Below are positions 1 through 7,743 of a stretch of DNA of 16,160 nt, piece after piece (the stretch's first letter is position 1; every line of letters begins with the position of its first letter). The DNA is from Vulcanimicrobiota bacterium. Lineage in GTDB: Bacteria; Vulcanimicrobiota; Vulcanimicrobiia; Vulcanimicrobiales; Vulcanimicrobiaceae. Where the stretch lies: positions 1-16,160 of the forward strand of contig JABEUW010000114.1 in assembly GCA_013043945.1 (NCBI GenBank), given 5' to 3'. The position numbers were made by a program, and so were the translations under genes. The notes under the pieces were generated by a model. It had not been told where the DNA came from and ran no database searches. It saw nothing but the letters and a program-made list of their open reading frames with translations.

Positions 1-138
1 AAGAGCAACTCCAACGTCGTTCGTTCGATGGTCGATCTTATCGTCGCCGAGCGCTGGTTCGATTCGAACTCCAAGTCGGTAAAAATGCAAGATCAAGCTA
101 CTCAGCTGGCGATTCAAGACGTCGGCACCACGGCATAA
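1..138 (+). CDS. flgF: Flagellar rod/hook-basal-body protein, 3' end only (FlgF-like)
   Basis: The window opens inside this gene; 45 codons and a TAA stop remain. The visible tail has the C-terminal helix typical of the axial family FlgF/FlgG/FlgE: an SNSNVVRSMVDLIVAERWF segment followed by FDSNSKSVKMQDQA. The downstream FlgG ends with the equivalent SNVQVVNEIVNMIVSQRAFE segment. Such C-terminal helices pack against the N-terminal helices in the coiled-coil core of the rod. It sits 21 bases upstream of flgG, and flgF-flgG is the usual order, so FlgF (proximal rod) is the likeliest identity. A second FlgG-like paralogue cannot be excluded from 45 residues. Confidence 0.8.
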   Translation, partial: KSNSNVVRSMVDLIVAERWFDSNSKSVKMQDQATQLAIQDVGTTA

Positions 139-159
139 CGGAGAGAGGGAACTTCTACC

Positions 160-948
160 ATGATGCGAGCGCTCTATACGGCCGCCAGCGGGATGATCGC
201 CCAACAATACAATATGGACACGATCTCCAATAACTTAGCGAACGTCGATACGACGGGCTTTCGGCGTAACGTCGCGCACTTTCAGGATCTGGTCTACCAG
301 CAAATCCAGGCACCCGGTGCGCCGATCGGCGCCTCGATCGTTCCGGTCGGCCAGCAAGTTGGCCTCGGCGTCAAAGTCGGCTCCTCGGAGAAAGTCTTTA
401 CCCAAGGCTCGCTGCAGCAGACCGGCAATCCGCTCGACGTGGCAATCCAGGGCGACGGATTTTTCCAGGTAACGCTTCCCGATGGCACGACCGGCTACAC
501 GCGCGACGGCTCGTTCAAGGTCGATGCCAACGGTGCGGTGGTGACCGCAGATGGCTACTTCGTTCAGCCGCAGATCACGATTCCCGCGAATGCGACCTCG
601 GTGCAGATCGGGCAGGACGGCACGGTGACCGCGCTCGTTCCCGGTAGCGCGATTCCGCAGCAGCTTGGGCAGCTTACGCTCGCGCGCTTCGTCAATAATG
701 CCGGGCTCTCGCCGATCGGTGGCCAGAACATCTACACCCAGACGGCGGCGAGCGGCCCTCCGGTCGTGACCCAGCCCGAACTCAACGGTGCCGGCTCCCT
801 CCAGAGCGGCTACCTCGAGAACTCGAACGTCCAGGTGGTGAACGAGATCGTGAATATGATCGTTTCGCAACGTGCGTTTGAAGCGAACTCCAAGGCGATC
901 ACCGCCTCGGACCAGATGCTTCAGACGGCGAATAATTTGGTGCAGTAA
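160..948 (+). CDS. flgG: Flagellar distal rod protein FlgG
   Basis: A 262-residue protein, the normal FlgG length (about 260). Residues 3-34 carry the flagellar basal-body rod signature, with ISNNLANVDTTGF at 22-34. The middle has the FlgG-type GDGFFQV and GYTRDGSF segments. The C-terminus (about 222-260) has SNVQVVNEIVNMIVSQRAFE and then an NSKAITASDQMLQTANN helix. FlgG polymerises into the distal rod, which crosses the periplasm inside the P and L rings. Two ATG codons lie in tandem at 160 and 163, with purine-rich GAGAGAGGGA at 141-150 as ribosome binding site; either could start. Exported axial proteins lack a cleavable signal peptide, as here. No cysteine is present. It is followed within 5 bases by flgA. 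Confidence 0.97.
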   Translation: MMRALYTAASGMIAQQYNMDTISNNLANVDTTGFRRNVAHFQDLVYQQIQAPGAPIGASIVPVGQQVGLGVKVGSSEKVFTQGSLQQTGNPLDVAIQGDGFFQVTLPDGTTGYTRDGSFKVDANGAVVTADGYFVQPQITIPANATSVQIGQDGTVTALVPGSAIPQQLGQLTLARFVNNAGLSPIGGQNIYTQTAASGPPVVTQPELNGAGSLQSGYLENSNVQVVNEIVNMIVSQRAFEANSKAITASDQMLQTANNLVQ

Positions 949-953
949 CGAAC

Positions 954-1670
954 GTGCGCACCCTGCTCGTTGGATGTATGCTGCTCCTGTCGGTCCTCCA
1001 TGCGCGACCGGCAGCGGCAGCATACTCCCACGCGCAGCGCATCCCCGCGGCCGAACTCACGGCGCTCGCTCGTGCGGCGATCGCGCGGATGCCCCACGGC
1101 GCCGATATCGCCTATCTTCCCGTCTCTGCGCTCTCCGACCAGTTCGTCGATCTCGGCCGCGTCTCGCTGCATCTGCGCTCGCCGCTGGTGACCTCGGCGT
1201 ACGTGAACGTTCCGATTGCGATCGATCTCAACGGACACTTTCTGCGCACCGTTTTCGTCGGCTATCGCATCCAGCATTACGTCATGGCGGCGACGGCCTC
1301 GCACGATTTGGCTCCCGGTACCGTTCTCTCGGCGCAGGACCTGAAGATGGCGATGGTGCCCTTTACCGGCCTTCCGCTTAACGGCACGAAGGTGCTCGTC
1401 GGGCGCCAGATTATCGCGCCGGTTCGTGCCGGGCAACCGATTGCGATCGAACAGACGCTCGTCAATGAGATCGTCCGCGCCGGAATGAGCTGCGTGCTCG
1501 TCATTCGCGACCGCGGCGTCTCGCTCGTCGCCGACGTGATCGCTCGCAGCAGCGGCGGGCTCGGCGATCAGGTCTCGCTCTATAATCCGCAGACCAATAA
1601 ATTACTCTCCGGCACGGTAGTTGGGCCGGATCGCGTCGAACTCGATCTCTCCGGAGGAGATGGACGATGA
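954..1670 (+). CDS. flgA: Flagellar P-ring assembly chaperone FlgA
   Basis: A 238-residue protein. Residues 1 to about 23 form a Sec signal peptide (RTLLV, a hydrophobic core, then ARPAAAA), so it is periplasmic. The N-terminal half is poorly conserved. Residues about 110-172 read as a SAF domain (ASHDLAPGTVLSAQDLKM, then VGRQIIAPVRAGQPI). Residues about 175-232 are the FlgA-type C-terminal beta region, with VLVIRDRGVSLVADVIARSS, then LGDQVSLYNPQTNKLLSGTV. FlgA assists FlgI polymerisation into the P ring around the rod. The start used is GTG at 954, which gives the full signal peptide and only a 5-base gap from flgG. No clear Shine-Dalgarno precedes it; an in-frame ATG at 978 would cut into the signal peptide. 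The stop overlaps flgH by 4 bases (ATGA). Confidence 0.9.
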   Translation: MRTLLVGCMLLLSVLHARPAAAAYSHAQRIPAAELTALARAAIARMPHGADIAYLPVSALSDQFVDLGRVSLHLRSPLVTSAYVNVPIAIDLNGHFLRTVFVGYRIQHYVMAATASHDLAPGTVLSAQDLKMAMVPFTGLPLNGTKVLVGRQIIAPVRAGQPIAIEQTLVNEIVRAGMSCVLVIRDRGVSLVADVIARSSGGLGDQVSLYNPQTNKLLSGTVVGPDRVELDLSGGDGR

Positions 1671-2272
1671 ACCGAATGCTTCGTAACCTCGCGCTCGCTG
1701 CACTCTGCCTCTCGCTCGCACCTGCGAGCGCGCTCGCAGGCTCGCTCTACGTGCCCGCACCGGCACCGGCTGGCCCCGGGCATCCGTTGCAGTTGGGCCC
1801 CGACCATCGCGCCTCGCAGATCGGCGACCTCGTCTATGTCGTCTACGATTTCAGCGTTGCGAGCAATAGTTCGAACATTGTCAACAACAGTAAGACCGCG
1901 AGCCTCGGATACCCCGGTGCGACCGGCAACCTGGCCTTGGCCTTCCTGCGCATCCCCACCTCGATCGGTGGGTCGTCGCAGGTGCAATCCCAGACGCAAC
2001 ATACCGGGCAGAATAGCTTCGTCTCGGCGATGATGGCGACGGTAACCAACGTGCTCCCGAGCGGCGTCCTGCAGATCGAGGGCAACCAAGGGCTCACCGT
2101 CAACGGAAACGCTCAGGTATTGCACGTGATCGGCTACGTTCGCCCCGAAGATATCGATTCGACCGATCAGGTGCTGAGTTCGCGCATCGCCGACGTTCAG
2201 GCGACCTTCTCGGGGAATTTCCAAGAGGGCCATAAAGGGCTCATCCGTAAGCTCTTGGATTTCCTCTTCTAG
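1667..2272 (+). CDS. flgH: Flagellar L-ring protein FlgH (no lipobox)
   Basis: A 201-residue protein. GGAGGAGA at 1653-1660 is a good ribosome binding site, and the ATG overlaps the flgA stop in ATGA. Residues 1 to about 24 form a signal peptide ending in ASALA before GSLY. FlgH family landmarks follow: the SLY segment, DHRASQIGDLVYVV, a stretch rich in N, S and T, then VSAMMATVTNVLPSGVLQIE, the VNGNAQVLHVIGYVRPEDID core and SSRIADVQATFSGN. The protein ends in a hydrophobic LLDFLF. FlgH forms the outer-membrane L ring that bushes the rod. Most FlgH proteins are lipoproteins with a cysteine right after the signal peptide. Here the first mature residue appears to be glycine, and the only cysteine (residue 14) lies in the hydrophobic core without a lipobox. 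Identity is secure; the anchoring mode is unusual. Confidence 0.93.
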   Translation: MNRMLRNLALAALCLSLAPASALAGSLYVPAPAPAGPGHPLQLGPDHRASQIGDLVYVVYDFSVASNSSNIVNNSKTASLGYPGATGNLALAFLRIPTSIGGSSQVQSQTQHTGQNSFVSAMMATVTNVLPSGVLQIEGNQGLTVNGNAQVLHVIGYVRPEDIDSTDQVLSSRIADVQATFSGNFQEGHKGLIRKLLDFLF

Positions 2273-2274
2273 CC

Positions 2275-3423
2275 ATGAACGCTCGCAGCAACGCCCTCCG
2301 CCGAATCGCCGCCCTGGTGGCGTCATTCGCTTTTCTCGCGACGCTCGCTGCGCCGCAGGCGACGATGGCGGCGTTTTACGAGCGCGTTCTCGTGAAGAAT
2401 ATCGCTCGCGTTCAGGGAGTCACTTCGAATCAACTCGTCGGCTACGGCGTCGTCGTCGGGCTTCAGGGAACCGGCGATTCGACCTCGGTGCTGTTCACGA
2501 GTCAGACGATCCAGAATATCCTCCAATCGTTCGGGCTCACCGTCAGCAGCCAATCCGTACGGACGCGCGATGTCGCTGCGGTTATCGTTACGGCGTCGTT
2601 GCCGCCATTCGCGCACCAAGGCGATAAGATCGACGTCACCGTTTCGGCGATGGGCGACGCATCGACGCTTCAGGGCGGCACCCTGGTTCTCACCGAGTTG
2701 CATGCTGCAAACAATCTCGTCTATGCAACCGCCCAGGGCCCGATCTCCGTCGGCGGCTTCGTCGCCGGTCCTTCGGCGGGGAATAGCGTGACGCAGAATT
2801 ACACCGCCGTCGGGATGGTGCCGCGTGGAGGCATCGTCGCGCGCAGCATGAAAACGCCGATCACGAGCGGGAACGGGAGCGGATTCAACTACGTCTTGAC
2901 GACGCCCGATTTTAAGACCGCCGCCGACCTCGCCTATACCCTCAACGGGCGCTTTGGGTACGGCACCGCGCGTGCTCTCGACGCAGAAACGATTCATGTG
3001 ACGCTGCCGCGTGCCTATGCGGGAAACGTCGTCCAGTTTCTCGCCGACGCCTCCGATCTCGGGGTACAGCAAGACGAACCCGCGATGGTGGTGATGAACG
3101 AGCGGACCGGAACGATCGTCTTCGGCGGCGATATTAAACTTGCGCCGTGTGCGATCGCTCACGGGAACCTTACCATTACGATCTCGACGCGCAATAAAGT
3201 CGTCCAGCAACCATTTACGACCGCGTCGCCCGGCACGCAGAGCAATACGACGGTGACCGCGACCAATAAGGGCAAGCGACTCGAATTTATCGCCGGCGCT
3301 GCGACGCTGGCATCGGTCGTGCGCGCGCTGAACACGCTGGGCGTGGCACCGCGCGACCTCATCGCCATCGTGCAGGCGCTCCGGCGTGCGGGCTCGTTAC
3401 AAGCGGAGGTGGTCTTACAATAA
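2275..3423 (+). CDS. flgI: Flagellar P-ring protein FlgI
   Basis: A 382-residue protein, slightly longer than enteric FlgI (about 365). Residues 1 to about 33 are a Sec signal peptide (hydrophobic AALVASFAFLATLAA, cleavage near ATMAA). The mature protein starts with the family hallmark, KNIARVQGVTSNQLVGYGVV followed by VGLQGTGDS. Other landmarks are DVAAVIVTASLPPFAHQGDK, YNFVLTTPDF-like FNYVLTTPDF, MVVMNERTGTIVFGGDIKL and the C-terminal DLIAIVQALRRAGSLQAEV. FlgI forms the periplasmic P ring with help from FlgA. The ATG lies 2 bases after the flgH stop with no strong ribosome binding site of its own, so coupling to flgH is plausible. The stop shares one base with the flgJ start (TAATG). Confidence 0.97.
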   Translation: MNARSNALRRIAALVASFAFLATLAAPQATMAAFYERVLVKNIARVQGVTSNQLVGYGVVVGLQGTGDSTSVLFTSQTIQNILQSFGLTVSSQSVRTRDVAAVIVTASLPPFAHQGDKIDVTVSAMGDASTLQGGTLVLTELHAANNLVYATAQGPISVGGFVAGPSAGNSVTQNYTAVGMVPRGGIVARSMKTPITSGNGSGFNYVLTTPDFKTAADLAYTLNGRFGYGTARALDAETIHVTLPRAYAGNVVQFLADASDLGVQQDEPAMVVMNERTGTIVFGGDIKLAPCAIAHGNLTITISTRNKVVQQPFTTASPGTQSNTTVTATNKGKRLEFIAGAATLASVVRALNTLGVAPRDLIAIVQALRRAGSLQAEVVLQ

Positions 3424-3761
3424 TGAGTGAGATCGCAAAAGCGGCGGCGACGCCGCTGACGCCCGTGCAACAGCAAGCGATGAAGCGGCTCGACCAGGCG
3501 GCGACGCAGCTCGAAGGCGTCTTCCTTCAACTCGTGATGGGTGCGATGGATAAAACGGTCTCGCACGATTCGATTTTCGGTAAGCAGAGTAACGGCGAAC
3601 GGATCTTCCAGTCTATGCTCGATCAACAGCGCGCCGAGCAGATGGCTAAGACCGGGAGCATCGGGATCGCCAAAATGTTGGAGGAACAACTCAAAGCGAG
3701 CGTTCTCTCCGATGCATCGCAGGAAGCGAAAGTAAACGTCAAGAGGAGTAGCGGACCGTGA
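3423..3761 (+). CDS. flgJ: FlgJ-type rod-binding protein (no muramidase domain)
   Basis: A 112-residue protein made up only of the rod-binding domain. Residues about 27-95 match the family: ATQLEGVFLQLVMGAMDKTV, an FGKQSNGERIFQSMLDQQ segment, and a GSIGIAKMLEEQL helix. In enteric bacteria FlgJ also has a C-terminal peptidoglycan hydrolase domain. That is absent here, which is the common situation outside beta/gamma-proteobacteria; the lytic activity must come from another gene. The role is to cap or scaffold rod assembly in the periplasm. The ATG at 3423 shares its A with the flgI stop, and GGAGGT at 3405-3410 is a somewhat distant ribosome binding site. The stop overlaps the next gene by 4 bases. 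Confidence 0.9.
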   Translation: MSEIAKAAATPLTPVQQQAMKRLDQAATQLEGVFLQLVMGAMDKTVSHDSIFGKQSNGERIFQSMLDQQRAEQMAKTGSIGIAKMLEEQLKASVLSDASQEAKVNVKRSSGP

Positions 3762-4234
3762 GCGATTCGTGGGAGATTTTTGCTAGAACGCTGGGAACGG
3801 AATCTGAAGCGCTGCGCCTCCTCGGCGAGCGGGCCCAGGCCCTTTCTAAGGCATTGGTTCATCTCGATGCCGAGCAAATCTCGGTCGCTCAACGCGAACT
3901 CGATGAGGCACGTGAGGCGTTTTCGCGCGCCGCATCGGAGCGTCGGGCGATGCAAGTGCGCGGATTCGGCACGATGACGTTACGGCAAGTCTGCAGTTAT
4001 GCGCCTCCCGCGCTTGCGTGGGAGATGAATCAGCGACTCGCCGAGTTGATGACCAGTTCCATCGGAGTGACGATTACCAACAACAATAATAAAGCTCTTA
4101 TCGCGGGAGGCATGGACCGCTTGGTCAAGACGACGCTGGCGATGCAACGCGCCGCGAGCGAACCGAGCACCTATCGTCGGCGCGGTTTCGTCGCCCCACC
4201 GAGTAACAGCGTTTTGGTGAGCAGCAAAGCATGA
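3758..4234 (+). CDS. flgN: FlgN-type flagellar export chaperone
   Basis: A 158-residue, mostly helical protein. The start is GTG at 3758 in a GTGA overlap with flgJ, with a good AGAGGAG ribosome binding site at 3742-3748. The N-terminal half is a long amphipathic helix rich in L, A, E and R (LGERAQALSKALVHLDAEQI). The second half has the FlgN-like NNNNKALIAGGMDRLVKTTL segment, matching the NxxLI...(L/V) pattern near the family C-terminus. FlgN chaperones hold FlgK and FlgL in the cytoplasm and deliver them to the type III export gate. The gene lies directly upstream of flgK, with flgL next, so context agrees strongly. The last 25 residues look disordered, as expected of a substrate-binding tail. 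Sequence similarity alone is moderate; position raises confidence. Confidence 0.83.
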   Translation: MSDSWEIFARTLGTESEALRLLGERAQALSKALVHLDAEQISVAQRELDEAREAFSRAASERRAMQVRGFGTMTLRQVCSYAPPALAWEMNQRLAELMTSSIGVTITNNNNKALIAGGMDRLVKTTLAMQRAASEPSTYRRRGFVAPPSNSVLVSSKA

Positions 4235-6390
4235 GTTTCATTCCACAGGGCACGTTTTTCGACCTCAGCATGATGGGCAGTGCGCTGAACGCCTTCCAAT
4301 ATGCCGAGAGCGTGACCTCGAATAATATCGCGAACGTGAACACGCCCGGTGCCTCGCGCCAGGTGGTGATCCTCAACGAAGCGCCGCCGATCGCCGGCTC
4401 ACCTTTTTCACCCACGCATTCGCAAGGAACCGTCGGCGACGGCGTGCTCGTACAGCAAATCTTGCGTATCCATGCCGACAACTACGATCAGCTTTTTCGC
4501 GGGGCAACGGCATCGCAGAACTATTACAGTACCGAACAGAATGCGCTCAACGCGCTTCAGTCAACGCTCGGCGATCCCAATTCGGGAATCGGCGCGCAGT
4601 ACACGGCATTCCAGACGGCGATCAATCAACTCGTCACTCAGGGGAGCGGTGCGCAGAGCACCTCGGTCCGCGCGAGCGTCATCGCACAGGCGCAAGCCCT
4701 CTCGACTGCGCTCAATAATGCTTCAAGTGCGATCGTCACCCAGCAAAATTCTGCACTCTCGCAAGCGACGACCTTGGTGACGACGACGAACGGAATCCTC
4801 GACCAGATCGGCGCGCTTAACGGCCAGATTCGCGCGGCGAGTGCCGCCGGCGATAGCCCGAATACGTACAAGGATCAGCGCGACCACCTTATCACGCAAC
4901 TCTCACAATATCTGTCAACGCAGACCTCGATTCAAGCAGATGGTTCGGTGTTGGTAAGTGTCAACGGGCAAGCGCTCGTCAACGATACGGTCGTCTATCA
5001 TCTGGCGGCGCCGACGGTCGGCACGGCGAGCAACGGGACCTCGACCTTTAAGATCAACTTTCAAAGCACGCCGCCTGCCTCGTCGACCGCTCCCGGTATC
5101 CCGCTGGGGAGCGGCCAGCTCGCGGCATTGCAGGATCTCTACAACAACAAGCTCACCGTCTATGGGCAACAACTCGACCAGTTTGCCAGCTCGCTCGCGA
5201 ATGAAGTCAATCGCATTACCCAATCTGCCTACGACCAAAATGGGCAGGCGGGGGCCGCGCTCTTTCAACCGATCGTTGGAAACCTTCCAATCTCGGCGGG
5301 GAACATCAAGGCCGGTATCACCGATCCGGCACAGTTTCCGATCGCCTTTGCATCGACGGCCGCCGGCAGCCTGGTGATTCCGATGAACTCCGGCAATAAC
5401 AGCATCGATACCTCGGCTTCGCTGACGAATTATGCCTCGCTCGCGAATCCGCCGGCCGCACCGCTGGTGGGCACATTGACGGTAACGATCAACGGTGTCC
5501 CACAGACGTTTTCGTACAATACCGGCACGACCGATAACAGCGTCAATGCCTTCGTCACGCATTTTAACAGCGCGCATCTCGGCGTCACCGCATCCTTCGA
5601 CCCAAACTCGCAGCAGATCGTCTTCGCGCAGGATCCTACCAACGTCGACCCGGCGAGCCGGGCGGTGCAGGGAGGCGCGCCTCAGCAGCCGGGCTTCTCG
5701 ATCAGCGATTCGCTCGATACCGTTCCCGGCACGACGCCGGCGAACCAATACCTCCTGGGAGTGCTCGGTGCGGGAAGCATCGACGGCGTCGCGCAGAACG
5801 CGGGGAACGCCTTCGGTGCCCAAGATAACTCCGGAGCGAACGCGTTGCTCTCGGTATTCTCGACGAACGTCGGGGTGCCGGCATTGCTGACGACTTCGGC
5901 GACGGCGGCGACGGCGGGAACTGCAACGACGGTCGCATTACCGGCGGGCGTTAATAATATTGCCGTCGGCCAAGTGTTGACGATCGATGCGACATCGGGC
6001 GGCGGCGCGCCGCAAGAGAACGTGGTGGTCTCCGCGATCTCGGTCGACCCAACAACGGGCATTGAATCGGTCACCTTTACTCCGAGTCTCGCGCACCTCG
6101 CCGGATACTCGGTGCAGAGCGCGCAGACGCAGACGCTCGGCCAGTTCTACGGAAACTTCGTGACGCGCGTCGGGCTCGACGGCCAGGCGGCGATTTCGGG
6201 GAATCAAACGCAGACGACGTTGGCCAATAATATCAACCAAGTTCGCCAAAGTATCAGCGGCATCAACATTAACGAAGAGACTCAGAACCTCGTGCAATAT
6301 CAAAATGCATACTCCGCCGCAGCGCGCACGATCAATGTGATCAACCAGATGATGCAGACGCTTATCAATAACCTCGGCGTCGGGTCCTAG
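4231..6390 (+). CDS. flgK: Flagellar hook-associated protein 1, FlgK (HAP1)
   Basis: A 719-residue protein, clearly longer than enteric FlgK (about 550). The N-terminal rod-type motif is at residues 12-50, with SNNIANVNTPGASRQVV starting at 30. The coiled-coil region that follows includes NQLVTQGSGAQSTSVRASVI and the DQRDHLITQLSQYL element typical of FlgK. The C-terminus (about 670-715) has GININEETQNLVQYQNAYSA then ARTINVINQMMQTLINNLG. FlgK is the first junction protein between hook and filament. The extra length is in the central, surface-exposed part (about 390-640), rich in A, G, S, T and N, with a segment around TLTVTINGVPQTFSYNTG resembling the beta modules of flagellin-type axial proteins. 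No cysteine was seen. The start overlaps flgN in ATGA. The 17-base gap to flgL implies co-transcription. Confidence 0.96.
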   Translation: MSFIPQGTFFDLSMMGSALNAFQYAESVTSNNIANVNTPGASRQVVILNEAPPIAGSPFSPTHSQGTVGDGVLVQQILRIHADNYDQLFRGATASQNYYSTEQNALNALQSTLGDPNSGIGAQYTAFQTAINQLVTQGSGAQSTSVRASVIAQAQALSTALNNASSAIVTQQNSALSQATTLVTTTNGILDQIGALNGQIRAASAAGDSPNTYKDQRDHLITQLSQYLSTQTSIQADGSVLVSVNGQALVNDTVVYHLAAPTVGTASNGTSTFKINFQSTPPASSTAPGIPLGSGQLAALQDLYNNKLTVYGQQLDQFASSLANEVNRITQSAYDQNGQAGAALFQPIVGNLPISAGNIKAGITDPAQFPIAFASTAAGSLVIPMNSGNNSIDTSASLTNYASLANPPAAPLVGTLTVTINGVPQTFSYNTGTTDNSVNAFVTHFNSAHLGVTASFDPNSQQIVFAQDPTNVDPASRAVQGGAPQQPGFSISDSLDTVPGTTPANQYLLGVLGAGSIDGVAQNAGNAFGAQDNSGANALLSVFSTNVGVPALLTTSATAATAGTATTVALPAGVNNIAVGQVLTIDATSGGGAPQENVVVSAISVDPTTGIESVTFTPSLAHLAGYSVQSAQTQTLGQFYGNFVTRVGLDGQAAISGNQTQTTLANNINQVRQSISGININEETQNLVQYQNAYSAAARTINVINQMMQTLINNLGVGS

Positions 6391-6407
6391 GGATAGGGAG
6401 TTCGAAC

Positions 6408-7709
6408 ATGCGCATCGCCACCTCAACGATCTACGAGCAGCAGACTAATGCGATCGATAACCTCGTCGTTCAACAGGCGAACGAAGGGCAGCAACTTTCG
6501 ACCGGAAAGTCGCTGAACCAACCCTCCGATAATCCGTCGGTGATCGCCGAGGATCTCGCCATTCGTACCGATGGTGCGCTCGGAACGCAGACCTCGTCGA
6601 ACCTCACGAATCTCTCGAATCAACTCACCACCGTCGACGGTGCGTTGAGCTCGCTGACCAGCGTGCTGCAGCAGGTGCGTTCGCTTGCAATCCAAGGAGC
6701 GAGCGATAACGTCACCGCTTCGCAGCGTCAGGCGATCGCGACCCAGGTCAATCAACTCTTTCAGGAGAGCGTTGGACTCGCCAACACGCAGTTTGCCGGG
6801 CAATACGTCTTCGCGGGGACGGCGAACCCGGCTGGAACGCCGGTTCAGGCAGTCGGAACCGCACCTAACGGCATCACCTTCTCCGGAAACCTACAGTCCC
6901 AGGTCCAACGGCTTCCCAACGGTCAGGTCGTCAATGCCTCGGTGACGTTTCAACAAGCCTTTAATTACGGGGCGTCCGATGGTTCGCCCGACGTTTTCCA
7001 GGTCATGAAGAACCTGCAACTCGCGCTCACCAGTTCGACGGTCGTCGATAAAAGCAGCGTCGCCGTCAATCAGGGCGGCGCATATATAACGCTGGGAACG
7101 CAACTCAACGCCGCGGGGTTCCTCACCTCCATCGTCCCCGACGGGAGCGGCCAGATATCGATCAATATCTCCAGCGTTTCGGTGCCGTCGGGGGTAACCC
7201 TGACCTTCGCCTCGACCGCGACGATCGGCGCCGTTGTTGCCGCGATCGATGCATCGGGTACCGGGGTCACCGCGCAATTTTATCCGGGAAGCTTTCCCCA
7301 GCAGGGCGCGGAGCGTTTGGTACTCACCGATTCTGCGGGCGCCTTTCAGGTAAATAACGTGCCGAGCGGTGGTAGCACGACCTCGGCGAACTTTACCTCG
7401 GTCTTTAACCTGCAAACGCAGGCCGATACGGTCCAACAACTCAGCACGCAACTCGGCGACATCGACCGGGTGATCCAGGGCGTCTCGAACGCGCGCGCCT
7501 TCCTCGGGTCAAATATTCAAGCGATTCAGGCCGCGGGATCGGCGGTGAACGCACAGGTTCTCAACGATACGCAGGTGCAATCCAATATCGAAGATACCAA
7601 TATCGCTCAAGTGACGTCGCAGTTCTCGCTCACGCAGACGGCCCTCCAGGCGGCGTATAGCACGACGGCTCAGCTCGAGCAGAAGAGTCTTTTCGATTAC
7701 ATTACGTAA
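6408..7709 (+). CDS. flgL: Flagellar hook-associated protein 3, FlgL (HAP3)
   Basis: A 433-residue flagellin-fold protein, longer than enteric FlgL (about 317). The ATG has AGGGAG at 6395-6400 as ribosome binding site. The N-terminus begins MRIATSTIYEQQTNAIDNL, with QLSTGKSLNQPSDNP at residues 29-43. A QQVRSLAIQGASDNVTASQR helix and an NTQFAGQYVFAGT segment follow; all are FlgL hallmarks. The C-terminal helix contains NIEDTNIAQVTSQFSLTQTA and ends in LFDYIT. A central insert (about 235-325) has a flagellin_IN-like beta module (ISINISSVSVPSGVTLTF, then IGAVVAAIDASGTGVTAQF). FlgL is the second junction protein, between FlgK and the filament. A 34-base gap with no terminator separates it from fliW. 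Confidence 0.95.
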   Translation: MRIATSTIYEQQTNAIDNLVVQQANEGQQLSTGKSLNQPSDNPSVIAEDLAIRTDGALGTQTSSNLTNLSNQLTTVDGALSSLTSVLQQVRSLAIQGASDNVTASQRQAIATQVNQLFQESVGLANTQFAGQYVFAGTANPAGTPVQAVGTAPNGITFSGNLQSQVQRLPNGQVVNASVTFQQAFNYGASDGSPDVFQVMKNLQLALTSSTVVDKSSVAVNQGGAYITLGTQLNAAGFLTSIVPDGSGQISINISSVSVPSGVTLTFASTATIGAVVAAIDASGTGVTAQFYPGSFPQQGAERLVLTDSAGAFQVNNVPSGGSTTSANFTSVFNLQTQADTVQQLSTQLGDIDRVIQGVSNARAFLGSNIQAIQAAGSAVNAQVLNDTQVQSNIEDTNIAQVTSQFSLTQTALQAAYSTTAQLEQKSLFDYIT

Positions 7710-7743
7710 GCGACGTATGAAGTGGTGTCATTAGAGAGGCTTT

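Noticed and set aside
954..980. A lipobox-like LVGC at residues 5-8 of FlgA
   Set aside because: The cysteine is at residue 8, before a full hydrophobic core, and the core and an AAAA cleavage region follow it. This fits an ordinary Sec signal peptide.
3423..3761. A truncated flgJ
   Set aside because: The missing muramidase domain is the norm outside beta/gamma-proteobacteria; the frame is intact with clean overlaps on both sides.
2323..5823. Long minus-strand frames opposite flgI (2323-3210) and flgK (4915-5823)
   Set aside because: Both lie inside genes with secure identity, are rich in Arg, Asp and His as expected from reading GC-rich codons backwards, and have no domain signature.
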